The position numbers were made by a program, and so were the translations under genes. A DNA stretch of 64,000 nucleotides from an uncultured beta proteobacterium. Lineage in GTDB: Bacteria; Pseudomonadota; Gammaproteobacteria; Burkholderiales; Burkholderiaceae_C. Position 1 is the first letter of the stretch. Every line of letters starts with the position of its first letter. Of the stretch, positions 50,614 through 60,397 are shown piece after piece. The DNA lies in the NCBI GenBank assembly GCA_903938815.1, contig CAJAES010000072.1, positions 1-64,000 of the forward strand, given 5' to 3'. Under the pieces are notes generated by a model. The model was not told the origin of the DNA and did not search any database. It was given only the letters and a program-made list of their open reading frames with translations.

Positions 50614-52916
50614 CAGAAAGCGGTCCCGATCTGGAATTGGAACTTTTGGATTCTATCGTTGGACTGATACTTCACCGGGGTACCCCAGCTCAGCTTCAAC
50701 GGGCCTACCGGTGAGAGCCAGGTCAAGCCCAGCCCCACTGATGCACGCAGCGAACCGGCTTCGATCGGCTCACTTTCGCTCCACACGTTGCCAGCGTCCG
50801 CGAACGCGAACACCCGCAAGGTCTTGTCGTTGCCGGATCCCGGGACAGGAACGTAGAACTCGGCGTTGGCGTTGAGCCGCCTCGCGCCGCCGATGAAGGC
50901 GCCGGTGGGGTCGATCACCCCCAGCGAACTCTGCTCGAACACCCGGACCGAGCCGAGGCCGCCGCCGTAGAAGTTCTTGAACAGCGGGTAAGGCCGCGAA
51001 CCCAGGCCCTTGCCCCAGCCCACTTCGGCGTTCAGGCCGAGCGAGAACTGGCTGCCGAACGGAATGTACTGCTGCACCTGCACGTTGGTGCGCAGGTACC
51101 GGACATCCCCGAGCAGGCTGAAGTCGAGGTTGACGCGCTGATAGCGACCACTGGTGGGCACGAGGGCGCTGTCACGCGCATCGCGGGACCAGCCCAGGGT
51201 CAGCGGCCAGGCCGTGCTCGACGGGCCGAACTCCTGGCGATACAGGAAATAGCTGTTCGGGATGCCCGCAGTGGCGCCGATCTGGGTTCTCTCCCAGCCA
51301 ACGCCCAGGAACACCGTGTCGAAGTCCGAGAACGGCACGCCGAAACGGATGGCCGCCCCGGGTGTGGAGATCTGGTACTTGTCGCCCAGGCTGTTCAGCG
51401 GGCGGCTCGTGCGGTAGTACAGGTCGATCGAGCGGGAAACGCCGTCAACCGTGAAGTAGGGTTCGCTGGTGCTGAAGACGAAGCTGCGCGAGGACTTGCT
51501 GGTGTTGAGTTCGACGCCCAGGTAGTTGCCGGAGCCGAAGACGTTGTCCTGCTTGACGGACGCGGTGAGCGACAGGCTTTCGGAACTGGAGAAACCGGCT
51601 CCGATGAGCAGGTTGCCCGTGGGCTTTTCCTTGACCACGAAGACCAGGTCGACCTGATCGGGAATGCCCTGCACCTCCCGGGTCTCGACCGTGACTTCGC
51701 TGAAATAACCCAGGCGGTCAACACGATCGCGCGAGAGCTTGATGCGGGCGCCGTCGTACCAGGCGGACTCGAGCTGACGGAACTCACGGCGAATGACTTC
51801 GTCCCGCGTCCGGGTGTTGCCCGATACCTCGACCCGGCGCACGTACACACGCCGCTGCGGCGATGCGTTCAGCACCACCACGACCTGCCCGCTGGCACGG
51901 TCGATCTCGGGGCGCGCATCGACACGGGCGAAGGCGTAGCCGTACAGGCCGTAGAGCTCGCTGAACAGCCGCTGTGTCTCGCTGACGTCCTCGCCGCGAT
52001 AGGGCTCGCCCGGCTGCACGCGCACCATCTGCCGGAATGCGTCCTCACGGCCGAGGAATTCGCCTTCCAGGCGCACGCCTGTGACGGTGTAGCGCTGACC
52101 TTCACGGATGGAGATCGCGACCGAGATGTCCTGCTTGTCCGGAGAGATCGTGACCTGCGTCGACTCGACCGTGAACTCGAGGTAGCCGCGGTTCACGTAG
52201 TAGGCGCGAAGCTTTTCCAGATCGCCGTTGAGCTTGACGCGCGAGTAGCGGTCGGACTTGGTGTACCAGGTCAGCCAGCCCGGCGTGGTGAGCTCGAACT
52301 GGCCCAGAAGGGTCGATTCGCTGAAGGCGCTGGAGCCGATGATCCGGATCTCGCGGATGCGGGCGGCGTCGCCTTCGGTCATCGTGAACGTGACGTTGAC
52401 GCGGTTGCGCTCGATCGGCGTGATGGTGGTGACCACCTCGGCGCCGTACAGGCTGCGCGTCAGGTACTGCCGCTTGATCTCCTGCTCGGCACGGTCGACC
52501 AGCGCCTTGTCGAAGGGGAGACCTTCGCCGATGCCGGCGTCCTTGAGGGACTTCAGCATCTGCTCGCTCTCGAACTCCTTCATGCCCGCGAAGTTGACTC
52601 GCGAGATGACGGGTCGCTCGGCGACGATCAGAACTGCCGTCTGGTCCTCGATCTCGATGCGTACGTCGGAGAACAGGCCCGTCGTGAACAGCGCGCGAAG
52701 CGCCGTTGCGGCCTTTTCGTCGGTGTACGTGTCACCGATCCGGAAAGGCAGCGCCGCGAACACCGTACCGGGGTCCGTGCGCTGCAGGCCCTCGATTCGG
52801 ATGTCCTTCAGCACGAAGGGCTCGACGGCGTGGGCCAGCGGCGCAGCGCATGCTGCCACCACCGCTACCAGCACTGCAATGGGGCGCAGCTGCCCGAGCG
52901 GGGAATGAAAGGACAT
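50613..52916 (-). CDS. bamA: Outer-membrane protein assembly factor BamA
   Basis: 767 residues. Signal peptide (cleavage about residue 30, AHA), five POTRA domains (about 31-350, starting FVLKDIRIEGLQRTDPGTVF), then a 16-strand barrel ending in FQFQIGTAF with the C-terminal Phe signal. It inserts beta-barrel proteins into the outer membrane. The conserved loop-6 motif, normally VRGF or VRGY, reads VRVF here (LGSVRVFEQSSLG, about residue 660): the Arg is kept, the Gly is replaced. Ten bp after rseP and overlapping skp by one base. Confidence 0.95.
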   Translation of the reverse strand: MSFHSPLGQLRPIAVLVAVVAACAAPLAHAVEPFVLKDIRIEGLQRTDPGTVFAALPFRIGDTYTDEKAATALRALFTTGLFSDVRIEIEDQTAVLIVAERPVISRVNFAGMKEFESEQMLKSLKDAGIGEGLPFDKALVDRAEQEIKRQYLTRSLYGAEVVTTITPIERNRVNVTFTMTEGDAARIREIRIIGSSAFSESTLLGQFELTTPGWLTWYTKSDRYSRVKLNGDLEKLRAYYVNRGYLEFTVESTQVTISPDKQDISVAISIREGQRYTVTGVRLEGEFLGREDAFRQMVRVQPGEPYRGEDVSETQRLFSELYGLYGYAFARVDARPEIDRASGQVVVVLNASPQRRVYVRRVEVSGNTRTRDEVIRREFRQLESAWYDGARIKLSRDRVDRLGYFSEVTVETREVQGIPDQVDLVFVVKEKPTGNLLIGAGFSSSESLSLTASVKQDNVFGSGNYLGVELNTSKSSRSFVFSTSEPYFTVDGVSRSIDLYYRTSRPLNSLGDKYQISTPGAAIRFGVPFSDFDTVFLGVGWERTQIGATAGIPNSYFLYRQEFGPSSTAWPLTLGWSRDARDSALVPTSGRYQRVNLDFSLLGDVRYLRTNVQVQQYIPFGSQFSLGLNAEVGWGKGLGSRPYPLFKNFYGGGLGSVRVFEQSSLGVIDPTGAFIGGARRLNANAEFYVPVPGSGNDKTLRVFAFADAGNVWSESEPIEAGSLRASVGLGLTWLSPVGPLKLSWGTPVKYQSNDRIQKFQFQIGTAF

Positions 52917-52926
52917 GGAGGAAGGA

Positions 52927-54291
52927 TCAGTGCAGACCGAGAAGTCGGGCCACGTCGTTGAACAAGGCGACCGACATCATCAAGAGCAGGACGGCAATGC
53001 CGCCGCGCTGCAGGCGTGCCAGCCAGAGCTCCGATACCGGCCGGCCCGTCACGCCCTCGAAAAGATAATACATCAGGTGCCCACCGTCGAGCATTGGCAG
53101 AGGAAGCAGGTTGAGGACACCCAGGCTGACGCTGACCAGTGCCAGGAACCCGAGATAGTAGGCCAGGCCCTGCTGGACCGACTGCCCGGCGACATCGGCG
53201 ATCGTGATGGGCCCACTGAGATTCCTGACAGAAGCCTCGCCGATCAGCATGCGCCCGATCATCCGGACCGTCAGCGACGAGATCTCCCAGGTGCGCTGCA
53301 CGCCGCTCACCAGGCCGTCGACCGGGCCGCGGCGAACCGTGACGATCTCCGGGGGGCCACCGACGAAGGCGTCGATACGCCCCAGCAGCTTGCCGCCATC
53401 GTCGACCACGCGGGGCGTCACCTCGACGTCGCGCAATGCGGTGCCGCGCTCGATGGCCCACCGCTGGACCTCGCCCCGGCCCTCCACGACGGCCGAGCGA
53501 ATGCGTTCGCGCAGGGACTGGGCATCACCCACCGGCTGACCATTGACGGCCAGGACGCGGTCGCCCTTCATCAGCCCGGCACGGGCGGCGGGCCCTTCCG
53601 GCTTGATGTCGCCGAGCACGGCCTCGCTGTAAGGTGCGCCGATGCCGATGCGCTTCATGGCCGCCGCGTCCACCTCCTGGGTGGGCAGGTCCTGAAGCGG
53701 CAGGACAGCGGGACGGCTGCCATGGCCCTGCCGGTCGCTGACCATCAACTGCAGCGGGCTGCCGTCCAGCGCGGCCTGCGTGACCTGCCATCGCAGATCG
53801 GTCAGGGACTCGACGTCACGCCACTCGGCACCGTCGCGGGAGGTGGCGCGAACCCAGTCTCCGGACCGCAGGCCGGCACGGTCGGCCAGGCTGCCGGCCG
53901 TCGGCGTGCCGAGAACGGCCTTGGGCTCGTCGACCCCGATCCAGTGCGAAGCCGCCACGAGCACGATCGCCAGCAGCAGATTGGCGGCCGGGCCGGCCAC
54001 CACGATCGCAGCGCGTTGGCGCAGGGATTTCCGGTTGAAGGCCCGGTCCCGCTCGGCAGGCTCCACGAAACCCTCGCGCTCGTCGAGCATGCGGACATAG
54101 CCGCCCAGGGGCAAGGCGCACAGCACGAACTCGGTGTCGCCCTTCTGGCGCCGCAACAGCACGCGGCCGAAACCGACCGAGAAGCGCAGGACCTTGACGC
54201 CGCAGGCCACCGCCACGCGGTAGTGGCCGTACTCGTGCACCACGATGAGCACGCCCAGCGTAAGGATGAAAGCCAGCGCGGTGGTGATCAA
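52927..54291 (-). CDS. rseP: Intramembrane site-2 metalloprotease RseP
   Basis: 454 residues. The zinc site HEYGH (19-23) lies in the first membrane helix, two PDZ domains are in the middle, and the second metal motif [13 protein letters not shown] is near residue 395. It cleaves anti-sigma factors such as RseA and remnant signal peptides. The start is a TTG in a 4-bp overlap (TTGA) with the dxr stop; no ATG lies nearby in frame. Confidence 0.94.
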   Translation of the reverse strand: MITTALAFILTLGVLIVVHEYGHYRVAVACGVKVLRFSVGFGRVLLRRQKGDTEFVLCALPLGGYVRMLDEREGFVEPAERDRAFNRKSLRQRAAIVVAGPAANLLLAIVLVAASHWIGVDEPKAVLGTPTAGSLADRAGLRSGDWVRATSRDGAEWRDVESLTDLRWQVTQAALDGSPLQLMVSDRQGHGSRPAVLPLQDLPTQEVDAAAMKRIGIGAPYSEAVLGDIKPEGPAARAGLMKGDRVLAVNGQPVGDAQSLRERIRSAVVEGRGEVQRWAIERGTALRDVEVTPRVVDDGGKLLGRIDAFVGGPPEIVTVRRGPVDGLVSGVQRTWEISSLTVRMIGRMLIGEASVRNLSGPITIADVAGQSVQQGLAYYLGFLALVSVSLGVLNLLPLPMLDGGHLMYYLFEGVTGRPVSELWLARLQRGGIAVLLLMMSVALFNDVARLLGLH

Positions 54292-55475
54292 AGGGCGAGC
54301 TCGGCAATCAGTTCACGGGCCTGGCGGCGGGCGCGCTCGTCCAGCGCCATCAGGTCGTCCAGGGCGGCGATGCGGCCGATCCGGCCTGCCAGAGCATCCA
54401 CGGTGCGTGCATTGACGGTATGAATCGCCGTGAAGCGGATGGTTCCGTCCAGGAAAGCGGCGACGGCTTCCTCGTTGGCGGCGTTGAGCACGGCGGAGCT
54501 TCCCTCCGGCGCGGCGAGGGCGTCGTACGCCAGGAAGAGGCCGGGGAAACGCTGGCGGTCGGCTTCCTCGAAGGTGAGCGACTTCAGGGCCAGGAAATCG
54601 AGGCTGGAAGCGCCGGAGGCGATGCGCTCGGGGAACGACAGTCCGTAGGCGATCGGAACCTTCATGTCGGGCGTGCCCAGCTGCGCCAGCACCGAGGCAT
54701 CGCGACAGACCACCATCGAGTGGATGATGCTCTGTGGATGGATCACGACGCGGATGCGTTCCGGGGGCAGCGAGAACAGCCAGTGCGCCTCGATCACCTC
54801 GAGCGCCTTGTTCATCATCGTCGCCGAATCGACCGAGATCTTTCGGCCCATGACCCAGTTCGGGTGCGCGACGGCTTCGTCGGGCGTGACGCCGTGCAGC
54901 GATTCCGGGTCGCGCGTGCGAAACGGCCCGCCGGACGCGGTCAGCACGATGTGGTCGATGCGATGCGCCCAGGCGCTGCGATCTTCCGGCAGGCACTGGA
55001 AGATGGCGGAGTGCTCGCTGTCGATGGGCAGCAGCGTGGCGCCGCCTTCGCGCACGGCATCCATGAAGAACGCGCCGCCCACGACCAGCGCCTCCTTGTT
55101 GGCCAGCAGCAGGCGCTTGCCCGCGCGCGCAGCGGCCAGGCAAGGCGCCAGGCCTGCAGCGCCGACGATGGCGGCCATCACGCTGTCCACCTCCGGATGC
55201 TCGGCCAGTTCCGCCAGCGCGGCGGGGCCGACGGCAACCTCGGTGCGCAGACCGTGCGCGGCCAGCCCGTCGCGCAGCCGAGCGGCCTGTTCATCACCAG
55301 GCACGACCGCGATCCGTGGCCGGAACTGCACGCATTGCGCGAGAAGTTCGTCGATGCGGCGCTGCGCGGTCAAGCCGAAGACCTCGTAACGCTCGGGGTG
55401 TCGGGCAACCACGTCCAGCGTGCTCACACCGATGGATCCGGTGGACCCGAGGACTGCCAACCTTTGAATGCTCAT
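54288..55475 (-). CDS. dxr: 1-deoxy-D-xylulose 5-phosphate reductoisomerase Dxr
   Basis: 395 residues. Makes 2-C-methyl-erythritol 4-phosphate for isoprenoids with [21 protein letters not shown] (about 8-23) is the NADPH-binding start; [10 protein letters not shown] (about 122), the SASGGPF-type TASGGPFR (about 183) and [10 protein letters not shown] (about 255) are catalytic-domain motifs. ATG at 55475 is chosen because the Rossmann strand begins at residue 5; upstream open frame overlaps cdsA and is not coding. Confidence 0.96.
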   Translation of the reverse strand: MSIQRLAVLGSTGSIGVSTLDVVARHPERYEVFGLTAQRRIDELLAQCVQFRPRIAVVPGDEQAARLRDGLAAHGLRTEVAVGPAALAELAEHPEVDSVMAAIVGAAGLAPCLAAARAGKRLLLANKEALVVGGAFFMDAVREGGATLLPIDSEHSAIFQCLPEDRSAWAHRIDHIVLTASGGPFRTRDPESLHGVTPDEAVAHPNWVMGRKISVDSATMMNKALEVIEAHWLFSLPPERIRVVIHPQSIIHSMVVCRDASVLAQLGTPDMKVPIAYGLSFPERIASGASSLDFLALKSLTFEEADRQRFPGLFLAYDALAAPEGSSAVLNAANEEAVAAFLDGTIRFTAIHTVNARTVDALAGRIGRIAALDDLMALDERARRQARELIAELAL

Positions 55476-55488
55476 GAACGCGGATTCT

Positions 55489-56322
55489 TCACCGAAGCGC
55501 CAGTACAGCCACCAGCGGAAACACGGGCAACAGCGCGTCGATCCGGTCGAGAACGCCGCCGTGACCCGGCAACAGGCCACTGCTGTCCTTGGCCCCGGCA
55601 GCGCGCTTGACGAGCGACTCGAACAGATCCCCCACGACGCTGGCGCCCGCCAGCAACACGAGCAACGCCAACGCGCCTGGAATTCCAAAGCGCGCCACGA
55701 GCACCGAACTCAACCCGGGGACAGCCACCCCGAAGTGCCGGTCGGCCAGCCACCAGCCGACCCCCAGCAGCAGGACGCCCAGGACACCGGACACCGCGCC
55801 CTCCCAGGTCTTGCCGGGGCTGATGGTGGGGGCCAGCTTGTGGCGGCCCAGCATTCGCCCGCCGGCGTAGGCCGCAATGTCGGCCACCCAGACCAGGCAC
55901 ATCACCGACAGCAGGAAGTTGATGCCCGCCGCGTGGGCACGCGTCAAAGCGAGCCAGGCGACAGCCAGCAGCAGGGGGCCGACGGCCAGCCTCGCGGCCT
56001 TCGGAAGCCGGGACCAACCGGCGGGGCCGAGCCTCAAGGCCAGCAGGCCACCGACGGCCCAGGACACCGCACCCACGTCGCAGCTTCGGCAGACATCGCC
56101 CGGCGACGCGGCAAATGCCAGGCCAACAGCCAGCAGGCCGGTACCGACCGCCAACGCCCAAGGCACAGCCCCGGTGGCGCCGTTGAGCCGCGCCCACTCC
56201 CAGCCTGCGGCCACGATGAATGCGAGCGTCAGCACCGCAAAGGGCCAGGTGGCGCTGGCGAAGAGGGCTGGAAGCAGCAGCGCAAGCAGCACGACCGCGG
56301 TGATCACACGCTGGCCGAGCAT
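55489..56322 (-). CDS. cdsA: Phosphatidate cytidylyltransferase CdsA
   Basis: 277-residue membrane enzyme that makes CDP-diacylglycerol for all phospholipids. Seven or eight hydrophobic segments; the signature is seen as [12 protein letters not shown] (about 190) and [19 protein letters not shown] followed by the [11 protein letters not shown] end (about 238-265). It lies five bases after uppS and 13 before dxr. Confidence 0.95.
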   Translation of the reverse strand: MLGQRVITAVVLLALLLPALFASATWPFAVLTLAFIVAAGWEWARLNGATGAVPWALAVGTGLLAVGLAFAASPGDVCRSCDVGAVSWAVGGLLALRLGPAGWSRLPKAARLAVGPLLLAVAWLALTRAHAAGINFLLSVMCLVWVADIAAYAGGRMLGRHKLAPTISPGKTWEGAVSGVLGVLLLGVGWWLADRHFGVAVPGLSSVLVARFGIPGALALLVLLAGASVVGDLFESLVKRAAGAKDSSGLLPGHGGVLDRIDALLPVFPLVAVLALR

Positions 56323-56327
56323 GGGGT

Positions 56328-57071
56328 TCAGGTGGCGGGCTTGATCGCGCCGAAGCGGCGGTCACGCTGTGTGTAGGCGGCCAGCGCCGCATCGATCTCC
56401 ACTTCGCCGAAGTCGGGCCAGAGGCAATCGGTGAAGAAGAGCTCCGAGTAGGCCGCCTGCCACAGCAGGAAGTTGCTCATGCGCATCTCGCCGCCGGTGC
56501 GGATGAAGAGATCGGGATCGGGCGCGAACGACAGTGCCATGTGGCGCGAGAGCCAGGCCTCGTCGAAGTCTTCCGGCTTCATGCCCTGCGCCAGGGCCTG
56601 CTGGCACGCCTGGACGACATCCCAGCGGCCACCGTAGTTGAACGCCACGGCGAGCGTGATGCGGCTGTTCTTCTCGGTCAGCGCCTCGGCATGCTCCCAG
56701 GCCTGGCGCAGCTTGTCGGAAACCGCGGAGCGGTCACCGATGATCCGGATGCGTACGCCGTCGCCTGCCAGCTTGGTGAGGTATTTCGAGACGGCCACGA
56801 GCACCAGGCCCATGAGCCCCGAGACCTCTTCCGTCGGGCGCTTCCAGTTCTCGGACGAGAACGCGAACACCGTCAGGAACTCGACACCACGGTCGGCGAA
56901 GCTGTTGACGGCCTTCACGAGAACGTCCACGCCGGCCTTGTGGCCGAAGAAGCGCGGCATGTAGCGCTGGCGCGCCCAGCGCCCGTTGCCGTCCATCACC
57001 ACGGCCACGTGGCGCGGAATGCGACGGACGTTTTCCGCTTCGCTTCCGCCGTTCAGGACTTTGTTCAGCAT
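56328..57071 (-). CDS. uppS: Undecaprenyl diphosphate synthase UppS
   Basis: 247 residues. cis-prenyltransferase that makes the lipid carrier for peptidoglycan and O-antigen. VAVVMDGNGRWARQR (about 23-37, catalytic Asp), GHKAG (about 44), FAFSSENWKRP and IRTGGEMRMSNFLLWQAAY (about 190-208) are the family motifs. Between frr and cdsA in the standard order. Confidence 0.96.
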   Translation of the reverse strand: MLNKVLNGGSEAENVRRIPRHVAVVMDGNGRWARQRYMPRFFGHKAGVDVLVKAVNSFADRGVEFLTVFAFSSENWKRPTEEVSGLMGLVLVAVSKYLTKLAGDGVRIRIIGDRSAVSDKLRQAWEHAEALTEKNSRITLAVAFNYGGRWDVVQACQQALAQGMKPEDFDEAWLSRHMALSFAPDPDLFIRTGGEMRMSNFLLWQAAYSELFFTDCLWPDFGEVEIDAALAAYTQRDRRFGAIKPAT

Positions 57072-57090
57072 CGGTTCGGGGAGATGGCGG

Positions 57091-57657
57091 TCAGACCGCC
57101 ATCACCTCGGCTTCCTTGCCAGTGACCAGACGCTCGATCTCCCCGATGGTGCGGTCGGTCAGGCGTTGAACGTCGTCCTGGGCGCGACGCTCCTCGTCCT
57201 CGCTGGCCAGCTTGTCCTTGAGCAGCTTCTTCAGGTGCTCGTTGGCCTCGCGCCGGATGGAACGGACGGCGACCTTGGCGTCTTCGCCAGTATTGCGGAC
57301 CACCTTGGTCAGGTCACGGCGCCGCTCTTCTGACAGCGCGGGCATCGGCACGCGGAGCAGGTCGCCCTGAGATGCAGGGTTCAGGCCGAGATCGGACTCG
57401 CGGATGGCCTTCTCGATCTTCGCGGCGAGGCCCTTTTCCCAGGGCTGGACGCTGATCGTGCGGGCGTCGAGCAGGGACACGTTGGCGACCTGGCTGATGG
57501 GGACCATCGAGCCGTAGTAATCGACGTGAACCTGGTCGAGGATGCCCGGGTGGGCTCGGCCGGTGCGGATCTTCTGCAGTTCGCCCTTGAAGGCTTCGAC
57601 GGACTTGCCCATCTTCAGCTCGGCGGTCTTCTTGATGTCGGGAATGGTGGCAACCAT
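57091..57657 (-). CDS. frr: Ribosome recycling factor
   Basis: 188 residues. With EF-G it splits post-termination ribosomes. Three-helix bundle sequence: [20 protein letters not shown] (about 24-43), [18 protein letters not shown] and [24 protein letters not shown] before the ATG. 21 bp after pyrH. Confidence 0.97.
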   Translation of the reverse strand: MVATIPDIKKTAELKMGKSVEAFKGELQKIRTGRAHPGILDQVHVDYYGSMVPISQVANVSLLDARTISVQPWEKGLAAKIEKAIRESDLGLNPASQGDLLRVPMPALSEERRRDLTKVVRNTGEDAKVAVRSIRREANEHLKKLLKDKLASEDEERRAQDDVQRLTDRTIGEIERLVTGKEAEVMAV

Positions 57658-57678
57658 CGTACGGTGCTCCTGGAATGA

Positions 57679-58389
57679 TCAGACGTGGACCAGGGTGCCT
57701 TCGTCCTCACCACGGACGACACGCTCCAGCGCGCCAGCCTTGAAGATGCTGAACACCTTGATCGGCAGCTTCTGGTCGCGGCACAGCGCGAAGGCCGTGG
57801 CGTCCATCACCTGCAGGTTGCGGGCGATCGCCTCGTCGAACGTGATGGTCTCGTAGCGGGTCGCGTCGGGATGCTTGTTGGGGTCGGCGCTGTAGACGCC
57901 ATCGACCTTGGTCGCCTTCAGGACGACTTCGGCCCCGATCTCGGCGCCACGCAGTGCGGCGGCCGTATCGGTGGTGAAGAAGGGGTTGCCGGTGCCTGCC
58001 GCGAACACGACAACCTTGCCTTCCTCGAGGTATTGCAGGGCCTTGGGGCGCACATACGGCTCCACGACCTGCTCGATGCTGATGGCCGACATGACACGGG
58101 CGGTCATGCCTTCCTGGCGCATGGTGTCGGCCAGGGCCAGCGAATTCATCACCGTGGCCAGCATGCCCATGTAGTCGGCCGTGGCGCGATCCATGCCGAC
58201 GGAGCCGCCAGCCACGCCACGGAAGATGTTGCCACCGCCGATGACGACGGCCACCTCCACGCCGAGGCGTGTGACCTGCTGGATCTCGCGCACCATGCGC
58301 ACGATGGTGCCGCGATTGATGCCGTAGGCGTCGTCGCCCATCAGGGCCTCGCCGGACAGTTTCAGCAGGATGCGCTTGTACGCGGGCAT
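57679..58389 (-). CDS. pyrH: UMP kinase PyrH
   Basis: 236-residue amino-acid-kinase-fold UMP kinase. [26 protein letters not shown] and [20 protein letters not shown] (about 128-147) are typical. Makes UDP for nucleotide and envelope precursors. It has a purine-rich ribosome binding site (GGGGGAGA) and is separated from tsf by 112 bp containing a hairpin. Confidence 0.97.
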   Translation of the reverse strand: MPAYKRILLKLSGEALMGDDAYGINRGTIVRMVREIQQVTRLGVEVAVVIGGGNIFRGVAGGSVGMDRATADYMGMLATVMNSLALADTMRQEGMTARVMSAISIEQVVEPYVRPKALQYLEEGKVVVFAAGTGNPFFTTDTAAALRGAEIGAEVVLKATKVDGVYSADPNKHPDATRYETITFDEAIARNLQVMDATAFALCRDQKLPIKVFSIFKAGALERVVRGEDEGTLVHV

Positions 58390-58452
58390 GCTCGGATCTC
58401 CCCCCTGGGTATCGTCTTCAGTGCGATCTTCACTGCGGCTTGCAGTCTAACT

Positions 58453-58475
58453 GCCCGGAACCTGTGGTTCCGGGC
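58453..58475. other. tsf-pyrH intercistronic hairpin
   Basis: GCCCGGAACC, loop TGT, GGTTCCGGGC: ten perfect pairs. On the minus (operon) strand it is not followed by T residues; on the plus strand it is followed by TTTC. It may be an mRNA processing or stability element in the rpsB-tsf-pyrH transcript. Confidence 0.6.
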
Positions 58476-58501
58476 TTTCACAGACCATTACCGCCGGGAG
58501 C

Positions 58502-59392
58502 TCAGGCGCCCTTGGCGGCGGCGACCTGCGCGGCCACCTCGGCTGCGAAGTCGTCGGTCTTCTTCTCGATGCCCTCGCCCACCACGTACAGCGTGAAGCC
58601 AGCGACCTTGGTCGCCTTTTCCTTCAGCATCTGCTCGACGGTCTGCTTGTCGTTCTTGACGAAGGTCTGGTTGGCGAGCGAGACCTCTTTCAGGTACTTC
58701 TGGACCGAACCCTCAACCATCTTGGCGACGATTTCGGCCGGCTTGCCCGATTCGGCGGCCTTCTCGGCCGCGATCTTGCGCTCCTTCTCGACCAGTTCGG
58801 CCGGGACGTCCGCGGACGACAGCGAAACGGGCTTCATGGCCGCGACGTGCATTGCCACGTCCTTGGCGGCGACTTCATCGCCCTCGAACTCGACGACGAC
58901 GCCGATGCGCGTGCCGTGCAGATAGCTGGCCAGCAGGCCGCCACCGTCCCAGCGCTTGAAGCGGCGGATGGCCATGTTCTCGCCAATCTTGCCGATCAGG
59001 CCCTTGCGGACGTCCTCGAGCGTGGGGCCGAAGCCGTCCTGCGCGTAGGCCAGCGCGGACAGCGCGGCGACGTCGGCCGGGTTGTGGTCGGCGACCAGTT
59101 GGGCGCAGGCCTTGGTGAAGGCCAGGAAGGAATCGTTCTTGGAGACGAAATCCGTCTCGCAGTTGACTTCGACCAGCGCGCCGCGGCGGCTGTCGACGGC
59201 GACGGACACCACGCCCTCGGCGGTGATGCGTGAAGCAGCCTTGCCGGCCTTGTTGCCGAGCTTGACGCGCAGGATTTCCTCGGCGCGCACGGCATCGCCT
59301 TCGGCCTCGGTCAGCGCCTTCTTGCATTCCATCATCGGGGCGTCGGTCTTCGCACGAAGCTCGGCGACCATGCTTGCAGTGATTGCAGCCAT
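58502..59392 (-). CDS. tsf: Elongation factor Ts
   Basis: 296 residues. Nucleotide exchange factor for EF-Tu. The N-terminal UBA-like domain has [20 protein letters not shown] (about 8-27), and the core has [16 protein letters not shown] (about 74-89). ATG has GGAG upstream. Separated from rpsB by 78 bp with a terminator-like hairpin. Confidence 0.97.
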   Translation of the reverse strand: MAAITASMVAELRAKTDAPMMECKKALTEAEGDAVRAEEILRVKLGNKAGKAASRITAEGVVSVAVDSRRGALVEVNCETDFVSKNDSFLAFTKACAQLVADHNPADVAALSALAYAQDGFGPTLEDVRKGLIGKIGENMAIRRFKRWDGGGLLASYLHGTRIGVVVEFEGDEVAAKDVAMHVAAMKPVSLSSADVPAELVEKERKIAAEKAAESGKPAEIVAKMVEGSVQKYLKEVSLANQTFVKNDKQTVEQMLKEKATKVAGFTLYVVGEGIEKKTDDFAAEVAAQVAAAKGA

Positions 59393-59420
59393 TCTCAGTT
59401 CTCCATCATCGGTTGCAAAA

Positions 59421-59451
59421 CCGGCCGGGCGCGAGTGACGCGGCCGGCCGG
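59421..59451 (-). terminator. Terminator-like hairpin between rpsB and tsf
   Basis: Twelve base pairs and one G-G mismatch (CCGGCCGGGCGCG / CGCGGCCGGCCGG, loop of 5), followed on the minus strand by TTTTGC. It has the form of an intrinsic terminator inside the rpsB-tsf operon, so it probably acts as an attenuator that sets the S2 to EF-Ts ratio. Confidence 0.6.
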
Positions 59452-59470
59452 CGGGTGCGAGGGGCCTTGA

Positions 59471-60214
59471 TCAGGCCTCTTCGCGCACCTCGACAAATTC
59501 GTCGCCTTCGTTCACGGCCGCCACGACCTCGTTGGTCGCGTTCGCACGGCCCTCGAGCACCGCGTCGGCCACGGAACGGGCATACAGCGCCACGGCCTTG
59601 GCGGAGTCGTCGTTGCCCGGGATCACGTAGTCGATGCCCTGGGGCGAGTGGTTCGTGTCGACGATGCCGATCACCGGAATGCCCAGCTTCTTGGCTTCCA
59701 TGATGGCGATCTTGTGGTAGCCGACGTCGATCACGAACATGGCGTCAGGCAGCGCGCCCATGTCCTGGATGCCGCCGATTTCCTTCTCGAGCTTGGCCAG
59801 CTCGCGATCGAACAGCAGGGCTTCCTTCTTGATCATGGTGTCCATGCCGGCATCCTTGATGGCCTGCATGTCCTTCAGCTTCTTCAGCGAGCCCTTGACC
59901 GTCTTGAAGTTGGTCATCATGCCGCCCAGCCAGCGCTGGTCGACGTAGGGCATGCCGCAACGCTGGGCTTCCAGGGCGATCACGTCGCGGGCCTGGCGCT
60001 TGGTGCCGATCATCAGGATGGTGCCGCGGCGCGAGGACAGCTGGCGCACGAACTTCATCGCGTCCTCGAAGAGCGGCTGCGTCTTCTCGAGGTTGATGAT
60101 GTGGATCTTGTTGCGATGGCCGTAGATATACGGGGCCATCCGGGGGTTCCAGAAGCGGGTTTGGTGTCCGAAATGGACGCCGGCTTCCAGCATTTCGCGC
60201 ATGGAGACAGTCAT
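59471..60214 (-). CDS. rpsB: 30S ribosomal protein S2
   Basis: 247 residues. [43 protein letters not shown] and [15 protein letters not shown] are all standard. ATG at 60214 is chosen (GGAG upstream, usual N-terminus MTVSMREML); the open frame further upstream is leader. First gene of the long minus-strand run to 45319. Confidence 0.97.
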   Translation of the reverse strand: MTVSMREMLEAGVHFGHQTRFWNPRMAPYIYGHRNKIHIINLEKTQPLFEDAMKFVRQLSSRRGTILMIGTKRQARDVIALEAQRCGMPYVDQRWLGGMMTNFKTVKGSLKKLKDMQAIKDAGMDTMIKKEALLFDRELAKLEKEIGGIQDMGALPDAMFVIDVGYHKIAIMEAKKLGIPVIGIVDTNHSPQGIDYVIPGNDDSAKAVALYARSVADAVLEGRANATNEVVAAVNEGDEFVEVREEA

Positions 60215-60397
60215 GGTAACTCCGAAGGTTGGGTCTAGAATCCCGGCGCACATCGACACGTACTGCAGGGTCTTGTCACCATTGACCGACTCCTGACCTG
60301 TACGCGACGACACCTTTCGGCAGCCGGGTTCGCGATTTGTCTTTCGCAACTGCTGAACCTCAGGCACAAAGCCCAAGCCCACGTCGGGAAAAACCCA

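Noticed and set aside
55472..56392. Alternative 306-residue frame overlapping cdsA
   Set aside because: It is in a different frame, rich in Arg/Gly/Pro and without membrane helices. The 277-residue frame at 55489-56322 has the CdsA signature.
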